In this document: positions 7,935 to 16,301 of the stretch, in pieces | Layout of the letters: every line of letters begins with the position of its first letter | Position numbering within the stretch: the first letter of the stretch is position 1 | DNA from: CAVRRZ01 sp963723745 | Lineage (GTDB): Bacteria; Actinomycetota; Actinomycetes; Mycobacteriales; Geodermatophilaceae | Assembly: GCA_963723745.1 (NCBI GenBank) | Contig: CAVRRZ010000001.1 | Location: 744,001-808,000, forward strand | Length of the DNA stretch: 64,000 nt | Reading direction: 5' to 3' | Notes under the pieces: model-generated | Seen by the model: the letters and a program-made list of their open reading frames with translations, nothing else | Told to the model about the DNA's origin: nothing | Database searches by the model: none | Translations under genes and position numbers: made by a program

Positions 7935-9689
7935 ATGCCGGGACGACGGCGACGTACGGCCACGAGGACGACGAAGACGAGCACGAAGACGCGGACGACG
8001 ACGGCGACGCGTACCCGCACCGCCGTCCGCAGGCCCAGCCGGGCCGCCGCGCCGGAGCTGCCGGTGGCCGGGCCCGGCGAGCGGGTGTGGGTGCTCGCCG
8101 TCCCGTTCCGCGCGCCGGCGCCGGGAGCCCAGTGGCACCCGGGGCTGCAGGCGCACGTCTGGGTGGGCCGCGAGCTGCCGGCCGAGCTGCGCCCGTACGA
8201 CCCGCCGCGGTACACCTTCGAGCGCTTCCTCGAGGACCAGCTCAACGGCACGCCCCGCCCGCTGCCACCGGCCCACCCGCTGCAGCCCCGGGCGCTGCAG
8301 GTCGAGGGTGCCGCCGCGGTGGCCGCGCACGCCGCGGCGGGCGGCCGGGTCTTCCTGCTCGGCGACGACCCGGGGGTCGGCAAGACGGGAACGGCCATCC
8401 TCGCGGCGCGCGAGGTCGCCGGGCAGCGCGGCGGCCGCTCGGTGCTGGTGATCGCCGACCGGCCCGCCGCCATCACGATCCCGCACTGGACGCGCTCGAT
8501 CGCCGGCTTCGGCGACGGCGGGCTGCGCTGGTGCGTCACCACCTGGGACCGGCTGGCCAAGGTCGCGGCCCTGCAGAAGACCGGGCACCGCTTCGACGTC
8601 GTCATCGCCGACGAGGCGCACATGGTGCGGCACACGACCACCCAGCGGTGGAAGCACTGGAAGGCGGTCTCCGGCGCCGGCCGCGTCAAGGACGCCCCGT
8701 TCGTGCTGGCCGCGACGGCCACGCCGGCGCACACGCCGCTCGAGCTGCCCTACCTCGCGCCGGAGTTCGCCGTCGGCCACGACGAGCCGCTGCGGGACTG
8801 GTCGGACCTGCCGAAGAAGCTGGCCGCGCACGGGTTCCACGTGGAACGCGGCCGTTACGGCTGGGTCTGGACCGAGGACGCCGACGAGCGACGCGCCGAT
8901 CTCGCCCGCCTGCACGCCTGGCTCGGCGGGGGGAGCCCGCCCGCGAGCCTGCACCGGCCGGCGCCCTGGGGGGCGGTCCCGGTCGGGGGCGCCCCCGTCG
9001 CGCTGACGCCGGCCGAGCGGGCCGCGTACGAATCGGAGTGGCAGGAGTTCCGGGCCGAGATGCAGCTGGCCCGCCGGGCGCGGCAGACCGCCCGCGGGCG
9101 GGCGGCGCTGCTGCGGTTCCGGCAGAAGGCAGGCCTGATCCGCGTGCAGGCCACCGTCGACTGGGTCAAGGCGCAGGTGGAGGCGGAGCGGCAGGTCGCC
9201 GTGTCCGTGGAGTTCGTCGAGACGGCGGCCGACCCGATCCGCGAGGCACTCCTCGACGCCGGCGTCCCGGTGGCGGGCATCTACGGCCGCGACCGGTTCG
9301 ATGTCGAGGCCGAACGGCTGCGCTTCCAGACCGGCGCCGCCTCGGTGTGCGTCTTCACGGTGACGTCGTCGATCAGCCTGCACGCCGGTGAACTGCTGCC
9401 GGACGGCACCACGGCGGCGCCCCTGCCCCGGGTGGGACTGTTCCACCAGCCTCGGTTCAGCGGCATCCAGGCCCGCCAGGTCACCGGCCGCACGCACCGC
9501 GACGGGCACGTCTCGCCGTGGCTGGTCGCCTACGCCGAGGAGACCGTCGAGGAGCAGGTGGCCCGCGTGATGGTCGAGCGGCTGGCGGTCAGCGGCTCGA
9601 CCGCGGGCGCCGACACCAGCGCGCTGCAGGAGATCGCCGAACTGCTCGACGCCGACTGGCTGCCCCCGGCCACGCTGACGGGGGAGTGA
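7935..9689 (+). CDS. Orphan DEAD/SNF2-like SF2 helicase
   Basis: A 584-residue superfamily 2 ATPase. Walker A reads GDDPGVGKTGTA (Lys150), Walker B ADEAH (225-229), motif III ATATPAH near 254 and the C-terminal motif VI QVTGRTHRDG, so both RecA lobes seem functional. The first ~36 residues are a low-complexity tail of Arg, Thr and Lys, probably nucleic-acid binding. The ATG at 7935 has GAGGAGG at close spacing. No nuclease, methylase or defence partner adjoins it. The general plan resembles compact helicases of actinophages and mobile regions, so domestication is possible. The role, in repair or otherwise, is unknown. A parS site lies inside the gene at 8834-8847. Confidence 0.82.
   Translation: MPGRRRRTATRTTKTSTKTRTTTATRTRTAVRRPSRAAAPELPVAGPGERVWVLAVPFRAPAPGAQWHPGLQAHVWVGRELPAELRPYDPPRYTFERFLEDQLNGTPRPLPPAHPLQPRALQVEGAAAVAAHAAAGGRVFLLGDDPGVGKTGTAILAAREVAGQRGGRSVLVIADRPAAITIPHWTRSIAGFGDGGLRWCVTTWDRLAKVAALQKTGHRFDVVIADEAHMVRHTTTQRWKHWKAVSGAGRVKDAPFVLAATATPAHTPLELPYLAPEFAVGHDEPLRDWSDLPKKLAAHGFHVERGRYGWVWTEDADERRADLARLHAWLGGGSPPASLHRPAPWGAVPVGGAPVALTPAERAAYESEWQEFRAEMQLARRARQTARGRAALLRFRQKAGLIRVQATVDWVKAQVEAERQVAVSVEFVETAADPIREALLDAGVPVAGIYGRDRFDVEAERLRFQTGAASVCVFTVTSSISLHAGELLPDGTTAAPLPRVGLFHQPRFSGIQARQVTGRTHRDGHVSPWLVAYAEETVEEQVARVMVERLAVSGSTAGADTSALQEIAELLDADWLPPATLTGE
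8834..8847. promoter_or_regulatory. parS site inside the helicase gene
   Basis: GTTCCACGTGGAAC is a perfect 14-bp palindrome. It is identical to the second site next to parA (57448) and close to the general parS consensus built on TTCACGTGAA. ParB, encoded at 55127-56233, should bind it. It lies about 52 kb from dnaA. Confidence 0.75.
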
Positions 9690-9690
9690 C

Positions 9691-10623
9691 TCACCGGGGC
9701 GGGGACGCCGGATCGGGACGCTCGAGCGCGGCGCGATCCCACCCGGCCGTCGTCGCGGCCGCCTCGTACGTGCTCTGCAGGAAGGCCAGCAACGTCCGGT
9801 CCGGGTCGGCGGCCGTGCGCACCGCCTCGTACGGCAGCACGAACTCCGCCAGCCCGTCGTCCCAGCGCGCTGCGTCCGGCTCGACCGATCGCGCCCGGTA
9901 TCCCGGGGGCTCGGGGTAGGCGTAGGCGTAGAAGGTGCCCTCCTCTCCCGGTCCGCCGGGCCAGTAACCGCAGCTGCTCACCTCGTGCGAGTACGCCTCC
10001 TGCATCACGTGCGGACCGCAGTGGGGCGCCCCGCCCGGGTGCGGCGGCGCCGTCCGGCCGGAGAACCGCGTGGCCGCCAGGTCCAGGGCACCCCAGAACA
10101 GGTGCACCGGGCTGGCCTTGCCCACGAACCGTGAGCCGAAGACGCTGAACACCCGGTGCATGTCCACCAGGGCGCGCCAGAACTCCCGCACGGCCTCGGC
10201 GTCGTACGCGGAGTGCACCGTGTCCTCGGCGAACGGGACGGCCCCCGCGATCTCGACCGGCATCGGCCAGATCGGGGTGCCGACGCCGAGTTCGCCGAGC
10301 AGCTCGGTGACCTCGCGGTGGAAGTCGGCCACCGTGCACGGTTCCAGCTGCAGCGACCGCTCGGTGCCCTCGACGGTGCCGATGACCAGCCGGGAGGCGA
10401 CGACGTCGACGTCGATCTGGAAGGCCGGCCCGGTCGGATGCGGCATCAAGGAGGTGGTGAGGCCCCGGGCGGTGACGTAGAGCGGCACGTTCCACCAGTG
10501 GTTGAGCAGCGGCGCGTTGACCATGCGGACCTTGCCGAGGACCTGCGTGTACAGCTGCAGCGTGTCGCGGGTGTCCTGCCAGCCGGCGACCGGGATCGCC
10601 GGCCAGCCATTTGTCGTCCGCAC
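9691..10623 (-). CDS. DUF5996 family protein
   Basis: A protein of about 310 residues that I recognise as DUF5996 from its conserved stretches: LLNHWWNVPLYVTARGL near the N-terminus, GTPIWPMPVE in the middle, SPVHLFWGALDLAATRF, and an Arg/His-rich SHEVSSCGYWPGG. No enzymatic function is established for this family, and no membrane segment or signal peptide is seen. The GTG at 10623 gives a compact start just before NGWPAIPV; a longer frame to 10692 adds only a low-complexity Arg/Ala/Gly leader. Its stop lies two bases from the end of the convergent helicase gene. It is divergent from the thioesterase-like gene. Confidence 0.8.
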   Translation of the reverse strand: MRTTNGWPAIPVAGWQDTRDTLQLYTQVLGKVRMVNAPLLNHWWNVPLYVTARGLTTSLMPHPTGPAFQIDVDVVASRLVIGTVEGTERSLQLEPCTVADFHREVTELLGELGVGTPIWPMPVEIAGAVPFAEDTVHSAYDAEAVREFWRALVDMHRVFSVFGSRFVGKASPVHLFWGALDLAATRFSGRTAPPHPGGAPHCGPHVMQEAYSHEVSSCGYWPGGPGEEGTFYAYAYPEPPGYRARSVEPDAARWDDGLAEFVLPYEAVRTAADPDRTLLAFLQSTYEAAATTAGWDRAALERPDPASPPR

Positions 10624-10715
10624 CCGGCCGCTCCCCTCCTCGCGTCCCGGCGCCAGTCTGGCGCGCCCCCGGCCCGGGCGCGCGGCCGGCACGGCGGCAG
10701 GCAGACTCCGGCGAC

Positions 10716-11495
10716 ATGGAGCTGCCCGGTTCGCTGTACGTGCAGGTGGACGACGACACCTTCGACGCCACCGACCTGACGATCGGTCCCTGGAGCGACG
10801 ACGCCCAGCACGGTGGCCCTCCGGCCGCCCTGCTGGCGCGGGCCGTGGAACGAGCCGGGAGCATCGTCGGCGGCCAGGCGTCGCGGCTGGCCTTCGACAT
10901 CCTGGGGCCGGTGCCGGTCGGCCGGGTGCACCTGGACACCCGGGTGCTGCGCCCCGGACGGCGCGTCGAGCTGGTGGAGGCCACGCTCGACGCGGGCGAC
11001 CGGCCGCTCATGCGGGTCACCGCCTGGCGCACGCGGACGGCGGACGGCGAGCCGGGTCCGGCCGGGACCGCTCCGCACACTCCTGACGACGGCACCCCCG
11101 GCGACCTGCGGTTCTTCCGCCGCGAGGTGGCCTACCACCGGGCGCTGGACTGGCGGGTCGTGCACGGCGACTTCATGACCCCCGGCCCCGCCGCCGCCTG
11201 GACCCGGCCGCTGTGCACGCTGGTCGACGGCGAACCGATCACGCCGCTGGAACACCTGCTCGTGATGACCGACGCCTCCAGCGGAGTGTCGTCGGTGCTC
11301 GACTGGGCCACGACCAGCTTCGCCAACATCGACCTGGTCGTGGCGCTGCGCCGTCCGCCGACGGGGGAGTGGCTGGCCACCGACGCCGCCACCCACCTCG
11401 GCGGAACCGGCACCGCGCAGTGCTTCGCCGCCCTGTACGACGCCGACGGCCTGGTCGGGCGCTCGTCACAGACGCTGCTGGTGGAGCGCCGCTGA
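10716..11495 (+). CDS. Acyl-CoA thioesterase-like hotdog protein
   Basis: A 259-residue protein with two hotdog halves in the manner of TesB-like thioesterases. The N-terminal HGGPPAALLARAVER and AFDILGPVPVGRV, and the C-terminal LVMTDASSGVSS, FANIDLVVALRRPP and GTAQCFAALYD, match the usual landmarks. Such enzymes release free fatty acids from acyl-CoA, but the substrate is unknown here. The ATG at 10716 starts MELPGSLYVQ; the region upstream in frame is Arg/Pro-rich and unlikely to be coding. The stop codon is followed at once by a perfect 34-bp palindrome. Confidence 0.87.
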   Translation: MELPGSLYVQVDDDTFDATDLTIGPWSDDAQHGGPPAALLARAVERAGSIVGGQASRLAFDILGPVPVGRVHLDTRVLRPGRRVELVEATLDAGDRPLMRVTAWRTRTADGEPGPAGTAPHTPDDGTPGDLRFFRREVAYHRALDWRVVHGDFMTPGPAAAWTRPLCTLVDGEPITPLEHLLVMTDASSGVSSVLDWATTSFANIDLVVALRRPPTGEWLATDAATHLGGTGTAQCFAALYDADGLVGRSSQTLLVERR

Positions 11496-11529
11496 CGATC
11501 CGGCACTTATGGCCATAAGTGCCGGATCG
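11496..11529. terminator. Perfect 34-bp palindrome between convergent genes
   Basis: Positions 11496-11512 are the exact reverse complement of 11513-11529, with no unpaired centre (core CTTATGGCCATAAG). It begins on the base after the thioesterase stop and ends 9 bases before the flotillin stop, so it can act as a terminator for both strands. It has no T-tract. Confidence 0.7.
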
Positions 11530-11538
11530 GGCGGGGGG

Positions 11539-13071
11539 TCAGGGTCGGGGCGCCGGGGGGTCGTCGTCCGCGGCCGCGACCGGCACGCGGGTGACGCCGT
11601 CTCCGTCCGGGCCCTGGCCGCCCAGTCGGCGCAACAGCGCGCCGACGTCGAGGCCGGTGAGGTCGCCGGACAGCTGCAGGCCCTGGGCCACGTTGGCCGC
11701 GACCGACTTGCCCAGCGCACCGGCGCCGTCGCTGGAGATGACGGTCATCTTCTCCACCGCGGACAGCGGGGCGGCGGCCGCGCCGACGACGTCGGGCAGC
11801 ACCTTGACCAGCATCTCGAGGATGGCCGCCTCGCCGTACTTGGCGAAGGCCTCCGACCGGGCGTCGAGGGCCTCGGCCTCGGCCTGCCCACGCGCGAGGA
11901 TGGCCGCGGCCTCCGCGGTGCCCTCCCGCTCGACGGCGTCGGCGATCGCCTGCCGGCGCAGCTTCTCGGCCTCGCCGCGCTTGGCACCCTCGATGGCCTC
12001 GGCCTCCGCCAGCGCCGAACGACGGGCCCGCTCACCCTCGCCGGAGAGCTTGGCCTGCTCCGCGGCGGCCTGGGCGGCGGCGATGGTCGCCTGCCGCTGC
12101 GCCTCGGCGGTGAGGATCGCCGAGTTCTTGCGGCCCTCGGCCTCCTGCTCCACCCGGTAGCGCTCGGCGTCCGCGGGCCGGCGGACCTGCGTGTCGAGCT
12201 GGCGCTCGGTCAGCGCCGCCGTCCGCTCGGCCACCTTCTCCTGCTCCATCAGGACGGCCTGGTCCTGTGCAGCCTGGGCCAGCGGGCCGGCGGCGGCGGC
12301 GCGAGCCTTCGCCGCATCGGTCTCGGCGGTGATCTCGGCCTGCTTCAGGGCCAGCTGCCGCTGCGCGATCGCGATCGCCTCGTCGGCCAGCAGCTGCTCC
12401 TGCTGCGCGGCCTGGCGGGCCCGCGCCTCGGCGATGCTGGCCTCCTTGAGCACCCGAGCGGCCTCGGGACGACCGAGGTCGGCGAGGTAGGTGCCCTCGG
12501 CCTGGATGTCCTGGAGCTGGAACGTGTCGAGCACCAGGCCCTGGCCGGTCAGCGAGGTCTCGGCCTCCTCCGCGACGGCCGAGGCGAACGCGGCACGGTC
12601 GCGGATGATCTCCTCGATCGTCAACCGGCCCACGATCGACCGCAGCGCGCCGGCGAGCACCTCCGACGTGAACGTGTCGATGCCCTGCTGCTGGTCCAGG
12701 AAGCGCTGGGCGGCCGCCCGGATGGCGTGCTCGGTGCCGCCGACCTTGACGATCGCGACGCCCTCGAGGTCGCACTTCACGCCCTGCTTGGACACCGCGC
12801 CCCGGATGCCCACCGGGATCCGGCGGCTGGACAGGTCCATCGTGTGCAGCTTCTGGACGACCGGCAGCACGAAGATGCTGGCGCCCATGACGACCTTCTG
12901 GCCCGACATGTCGCGGGAGACGACACCGGCGTCGCTGGTCACCTGCCGGCCCTGCCGCCCGGTGACGATGAAGGCCTGGTTCGGACCGGCCACCTTGATC
13001 CGGGACAGGACGAGCAGGACGAGCAGGATGACCAGGGCGGCGATGCCGCCGATGGCGTAGAGCAGGGTCAC
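11539..13071 (-). CDS. Flotillin-like SPFH membrane protein
   Basis: A 510-residue protein: one N-terminal membrane helix (about residues 4-22), the SPFH domain (about 30-190) and a long Ala/Glu/Arg-rich coiled coil (about 190-420). It ends in a flotillin-type tail with LPDVVGAAAAPLS and an acidic C-terminus. Flotillins scaffold membrane microdomains. The GTG at 13071 overlaps the TGA of the NfeD-like gene as GTGA, so the two are translationally coupled; NfeD proteins are the usual partners of flotillins. The gene converges on the thioesterase gene across a perfect palindrome. Confidence 0.93.
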   Translation of the reverse strand: MTLLYAIGGIAALVILLVLLVLSRIKVAGPNQAFIVTGRQGRQVTSDAGVVSRDMSGQKVVMGASIFVLPVVQKLHTMDLSSRRIPVGIRGAVSKQGVKCDLEGVAIVKVGGTEHAIRAAAQRFLDQQQGIDTFTSEVLAGALRSIVGRLTIEEIIRDRAAFASAVAEEAETSLTGQGLVLDTFQLQDIQAEGTYLADLGRPEAARVLKEASIAEARARQAAQQEQLLADEAIAIAQRQLALKQAEITAETDAAKARAAAAGPLAQAAQDQAVLMEQEKVAERTAALTERQLDTQVRRPADAERYRVEQEAEGRKNSAILTAEAQRQATIAAAQAAAEQAKLSGEGERARRSALAEAEAIEGAKRGEAEKLRRQAIADAVEREGTAEAAAILARGQAEAEALDARSEAFAKYGEAAILEMLVKVLPDVVGAAAAPLSAVEKMTVISSDGAGALGKSVAANVAQGLQLSGDLTGLDVGALLRRLGGQGPDGDGVTRVPVAAADDDPPAPRP

Positions 13072-13637
13072 GTGCGATCGCCTCCGGGCTCGGGCGGTAG
13101 GTGGGGCAGGGGTTCGGGTGCGGTCGAGACGACCTCGACGCAGGTCTCGCTGACCGTGTCGGTCACGTACACGGGGGTGCCGTAGGCCAGGGGGTGCTCG
13201 CTGCGCGCGGCGAACTTCAGCTGCTGGCCGGCCAGTGCCAGCCGCACCTCGCCGAGGCCGCCGGCGGGCACGGCGGAGATCACGACCCCCTGGGCACCCA
13301 GCAGGTGCTCGCGGGTCAGCGTCGCCTGCGTGGGCATGTGCTGCAGCGACCGGGTCAGCCGGATCGCCCCCCACGCGAGGGGGACGGCGACGACCAGGCC
13401 GGCGACCAGGGCGAGCAGGACGCCGGCGGCGCCGTCCACCGGCAGCAGCGCGGACGCCGCCGCGCCGCCGAAGCCGACACCGCCGAGCAGGGCGGCGATG
13501 GCGGGCACCGAGAAGGGACCGTCGGCGTCGGCATCACCCAGGCCGAGCTCGCCGATCTCGCCGACGACGAGGGACAGCACGAGGACGACCAGTCCCAGCG
13601 CGCCGATGGCCAGGAACGCCACCGCGGTCGCGTCCAC
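13068..13637 (-). CDS. NfeD-like membrane protein (flotillin partner)
   Basis: A protein of about 189 residues with several hydrophobic helices in the first ~100 residues, then a small beta-rich soluble domain (about residues 105-175) containing GAQGVVISAVPAGGLGEVRL. This is the OB-like layout of NfeD proteins, which accompany SPFH proteins in operons. The GTG at 13637 starts just before the first helix; a longer frame reaches 13718 with a Pro-rich leader. The stop overlaps the flotillin start. No serine protease domain is present, so it is the short NfeD form. Confidence 0.8.
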   Translation of the reverse strand: MDATAVAFLAIGALGLVVLVLSLVVGEIGELGLGDADADGPFSVPAIAALLGGVGFGGAAASALLPVDGAAGVLLALVAGLVVAVPLAWGAIRLTRSLQHMPTQATLTREHLLGAQGVVISAVPAGGLGEVRLALAGQQLKFAARSEHPLAYGTPVYVTDTVSETCVEVVSTAPEPLPHLPPEPGGDRT

Positions 13638-13765
13638 TGCACCCACCCCCGTCGGTTTCGTACCGACACTCGCAGGCGGGGCCGGTGGGATCAAGCTCGG
13701 CTCACCCGCACGGACCACCCCGGGGTGCGGACAATGGCGCGAGACACGGCAGCGGGAGGGGGAGC

Positions 13766-15112
13766 ATGCGGCGGGAACCCAGCGTGCTGCACCTGGACCT
13801 CGACGCGTTCTTCGCCGCCGTCGAGCAGCGGGACAAGCCGTCGCTGCGGGGGCGCCCGGTCGTGGTCGGGGGGGTCGGCGGGCGCGGCGTCGTCGCCACG
13901 GCCTCCTACGAGGCCCGCGCCTACGGCGCCCGCTCGGCGATGTCCACCGCCGAGGCCCGGCGGCGCTGCCCGGCGGGGACGGCGTTCCTCGGCGGCCGGT
14001 TCAGTGCCTACCGGCGGACGTCGGACGTCGTCATGGGGCTGCTCCGGGAGGTCTCGCCGCTGGTCGAGCCCGCGTCCCTGGACGAGGCATACGTCGATCT
14101 CGCGGCGGGGGACGGCCTGGACCTGTCGATCGACGGGGTCACCGCGCTGGGCCGTGAGCTGAAGGAGCGCCTCGCCGCGGCCACCGGCGGCGTCACCGGC
14201 TCGGTCGGGGTCGGGACCTCGAAGCTGATGGCCAAGATCGCCTCGGACCTGGACAAGCCGGACGGCCTGGTGGTCGTCCGGCCGGGCGAGGAGCTCGACG
14301 TGCTGCACCCGCTGCCGGTGAACCGGCTCGGCGGGGTGGGCCCGGCGACGGCGGAGCGGCTGCGCTCGGTCGGCGTCCGGACGGTGGCCGACCTGGCCGC
14401 CCGGCCGCTGACCGACCTGGTCGCGCTGGTCGGGCGGGCCCACGGTGCCGGCCTGTACGCGCTCGCCCGGGCCGAGGACGACCGGACCGTGGTCGCCGAC
14501 CGCGAGGCCAAGTCGGTGTCGCACGAGGAGACCTTCGAGCGCGACCTGACCGACATCGCCGTCCTGGGCGCCGAGATCGACGGCATGGCCGCCCGCGTGG
14601 GGAGCCGGCTGCGGGCGTCGGCGTACTCGGGCCGCACGGTGACGCTGAAGCTGCGGCGCTACGACTTCACGACCCTCACCCGGTCGCTGACGTTGCCCCA
14701 GCCCACCGACGACGCCCGGCAGATCGCCGCGATCGCCCGCCGGCTGCTCGTCGAGGCGGGCACGGCGGGGGGTCTGCGGCTGCTCGGCGTCGGCGTCTCG
14801 GGCCTGTCCCTCTACGCGCAGGGCGACCTGTTCGGCTCCGACGACGAACCGTCGGTCGACGACGTCGCGCTGGCCGAGCCGGTGGCGGACGTCGTCCCGC
14901 CGGACCCGGCGTCGCGGTGGTGGCCGGGGCAGGACGTGCGCCACGACGACCTGGGCCCCGGCTGGGTGTGGGGCCGTGGCCTCGGTCGGGTGACCGTCCG
15001 GTTCGAGGGGCCGCGCACCCCGCCCGGGCCGGTGCGCACACTGGCGGCCGACGACCCGGCGCTGCAGCCGGCCGAGCCGCCGGACTGGCGGATTCCTGTG
15101 GAGGATGCATGA
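13766..15112 (+). CDS. dinB: DNA polymerase IV with C-terminal Tudor-like extension
   Basis: A 448-residue Y-family translesion polymerase. The catalytic acids are in HLDLDAFFAAVEQ (Asp11) and SLDEAYVD (Asp106, Glu107); the thumb helix-hairpin-helix and little-finger domain follow to about residue 355. No beta-clamp motif was confirmed. After a short linker there is an extra ~60-residue module starting WWPGQDVRHDDLGPGWVWG and ending with VTVRFEG. It resembles the C-terminal Tudor-like domain of UvrD/PcrA helicases. The ATG at 13766 has GGGAGGGGGAG immediately upstream. The stop overlaps the start of the methyltransferase gene (ATGA). Confidence 0.95.
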   Translation: MRREPSVLHLDLDAFFAAVEQRDKPSLRGRPVVVGGVGGRGVVATASYEARAYGARSAMSTAEARRRCPAGTAFLGGRFSAYRRTSDVVMGLLREVSPLVEPASLDEAYVDLAAGDGLDLSIDGVTALGRELKERLAAATGGVTGSVGVGTSKLMAKIASDLDKPDGLVVVRPGEELDVLHPLPVNRLGGVGPATAERLRSVGVRTVADLAARPLTDLVALVGRAHGAGLYALARAEDDRTVVADREAKSVSHEETFERDLTDIAVLGAEIDGMAARVGSRLRASAYSGRTVTLKLRRYDFTTLTRSLTLPQPTDDARQIAAIARRLLVEAGTAGGLRLLGVGVSGLSLYAQGDLFGSDDEPSVDDVALAEPVADVVPPDPASRWWPGQDVRHDDLGPGWVWGRGLGRVTVRFEGPRTPPGPVRTLAADDPALQPAEPPDWRIPVEDA

Positions 15113-15714
15113 GCGACCACCCGACCTGGCTCCAGCTGACCACCGACGACCCGGGGCACTCGCGCGCCTACATCGAGCGGTTCCGGCGGCTGGCCGAGCA
15201 GGGGCAGGACCTCGTCGGCGAGGCGAGGCTGATCGACGCGATGCTGGCCCGCGAGTCGCGGGTGCTCGACGCCGGCTGCGGACCTGGCCGCATCGGCGGC
15301 TGGCTGGCCGGCGTGGGGCACGAGGTGGTCGGCGTCGACATCGACCCGGTGCTCATCGAGGCGGCGAAGGAGGACCACCCCGGGCCGCACTGGCTGGTCG
15401 GCGACCTCGCCACCATGGACCTGCCGACGCAGGGCATCAGCGAGCCCTTCGACGCGATCGTCTGTGCCGGCAACGTGATGGCATTCCTCGAGCCGTCGAC
15501 GCGGGTGCCCGTGCTCGAACGGTTCGGCGCGCACCTGAAGCCCGACGGCCGGGCCGCCGTCGGGTTCCAGGCCGGGCGCGGCTACGCCTTCGACGCCTTC
15601 CTGGCCGACGCCTCGTCCGCGGGCCTGGCGCCGGACCTGCTGCTCTCGTCGTGGCACCTGCACCCGTTCACCGAGACCTCCGACTTCCTGGTCGCGATCC
15701 TGCGCCGGTCCTGA
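15109..15714 (+). CDS. Class I SAM-dependent methyltransferase
   Basis: A 201-residue Rossmann-fold methyltransferase. Motif I is VLDAGCGPGRIGGWLA, motif II ends in VVGVDIDPVLIEAA, and a later acidic segment VGDLATMDLP completes the SAM site. The substrate is not evident. The start codon overlaps the dinB stop as ATGA, so translation is coupled and the two are one operon. A link to DNA repair is suggested only by that context. The stop is directly adjacent to the stop of the convergent PepSY-like gene, with no spacer. Confidence 0.9.
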   Translation: MSDHPTWLQLTTDDPGHSRAYIERFRRLAEQGQDLVGEARLIDAMLARESRVLDAGCGPGRIGGWLAGVGHEVVGVDIDPVLIEAAKEDHPGPHWLVGDLATMDLPTQGISEPFDAIVCAGNVMAFLEPSTRVPVLERFGAHLKPDGRAAVGFQAGRGYAFDAFLADASSAGLAPDLLLSSWHLHPFTETSDFLVAILRRS

Positions 15715-16206
15715 TCAGCAGTCGGGGCGCGTCTCGGTGCCGGTGATCGCGAACTCCTCGTCGAGGAGCACGTGCAGCCGCTCGCCGTCCGCGGTCACGA
15801 TGTGCGCCTCGTAGCCGCCGCCGTTCTCGGCCTCCAGGCGGCGGATGTCGGCGTCGGGGTACTCGGCGAGCACCGCCGCCTCCATCGCGGCCGCGGTGTC
15901 GCCGGTGAGCTCCTCCCCGCCGTAGCCGGGCCGGCCGGGAAAGCCGTGCCCGCCGGGCCACCCGTTCTCGCCGAACGGCCCGCGGTCCTCCTGGGTCGCC
16001 GTCGGATCGGCTGGCACGTCCTCGGCCGCGCTCGCGGTCACCGTGCCCGCGACGACGCCGCCGGCGATCAGCCCGCTGCCGACCAGCGCGACGGACCGCA
16101 CCCACGCCCGCCGGCCGATCCGCTCCCTGACGCCTACCGGCCGCCCGTCGTCCGCGAGGGTTGCCTCGCCCGTCCTGGCCGCCTCGCCCGTCCTGTCCTC
16201 GTCCAT
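15715..16206 (-). CDS. Membrane-anchored PepSY-like protein
   Basis: A 163-residue protein: a charged cytosolic N-terminus, one membrane helix (about residues 36-60, VALVGSGLIAGGVVAGTV), an extracellular linker rich in Gly and Pro, and a C-terminal domain of ~65 residues. AAMEAAVLAEYPDADI and YEAHIVTADGERLHVLLDEE match the PepSY pattern. PepSY modules often inhibit peptidases or bind ligands outside the cell; the role here is unknown. The ATG at 16206 has GAGGAGA upstream. Confidence 0.75.
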   Translation of the reverse strand: MDEDRTGEAARTGEATLADDGRPVGVRERIGRRAWVRSVALVGSGLIAGGVVAGTVTASAAEDVPADPTATQEDRGPFGENGWPGGHGFPGRPGYGGEELTGDTAAAMEAAVLAEYPDADIRRLEAENGGGYEAHIVTADGERLHVLLDEEFAITGTETRPDC

Positions 16207-16301
16207 CGCCGGTCTCCTCGCTCGCGGCGGCCCCGGGGTGGGCCGGTCCGGCTCCGAGCATCGGCAGCGGACCTGGCACGGGCCTGGGAGAACGCCACCG
16301 A

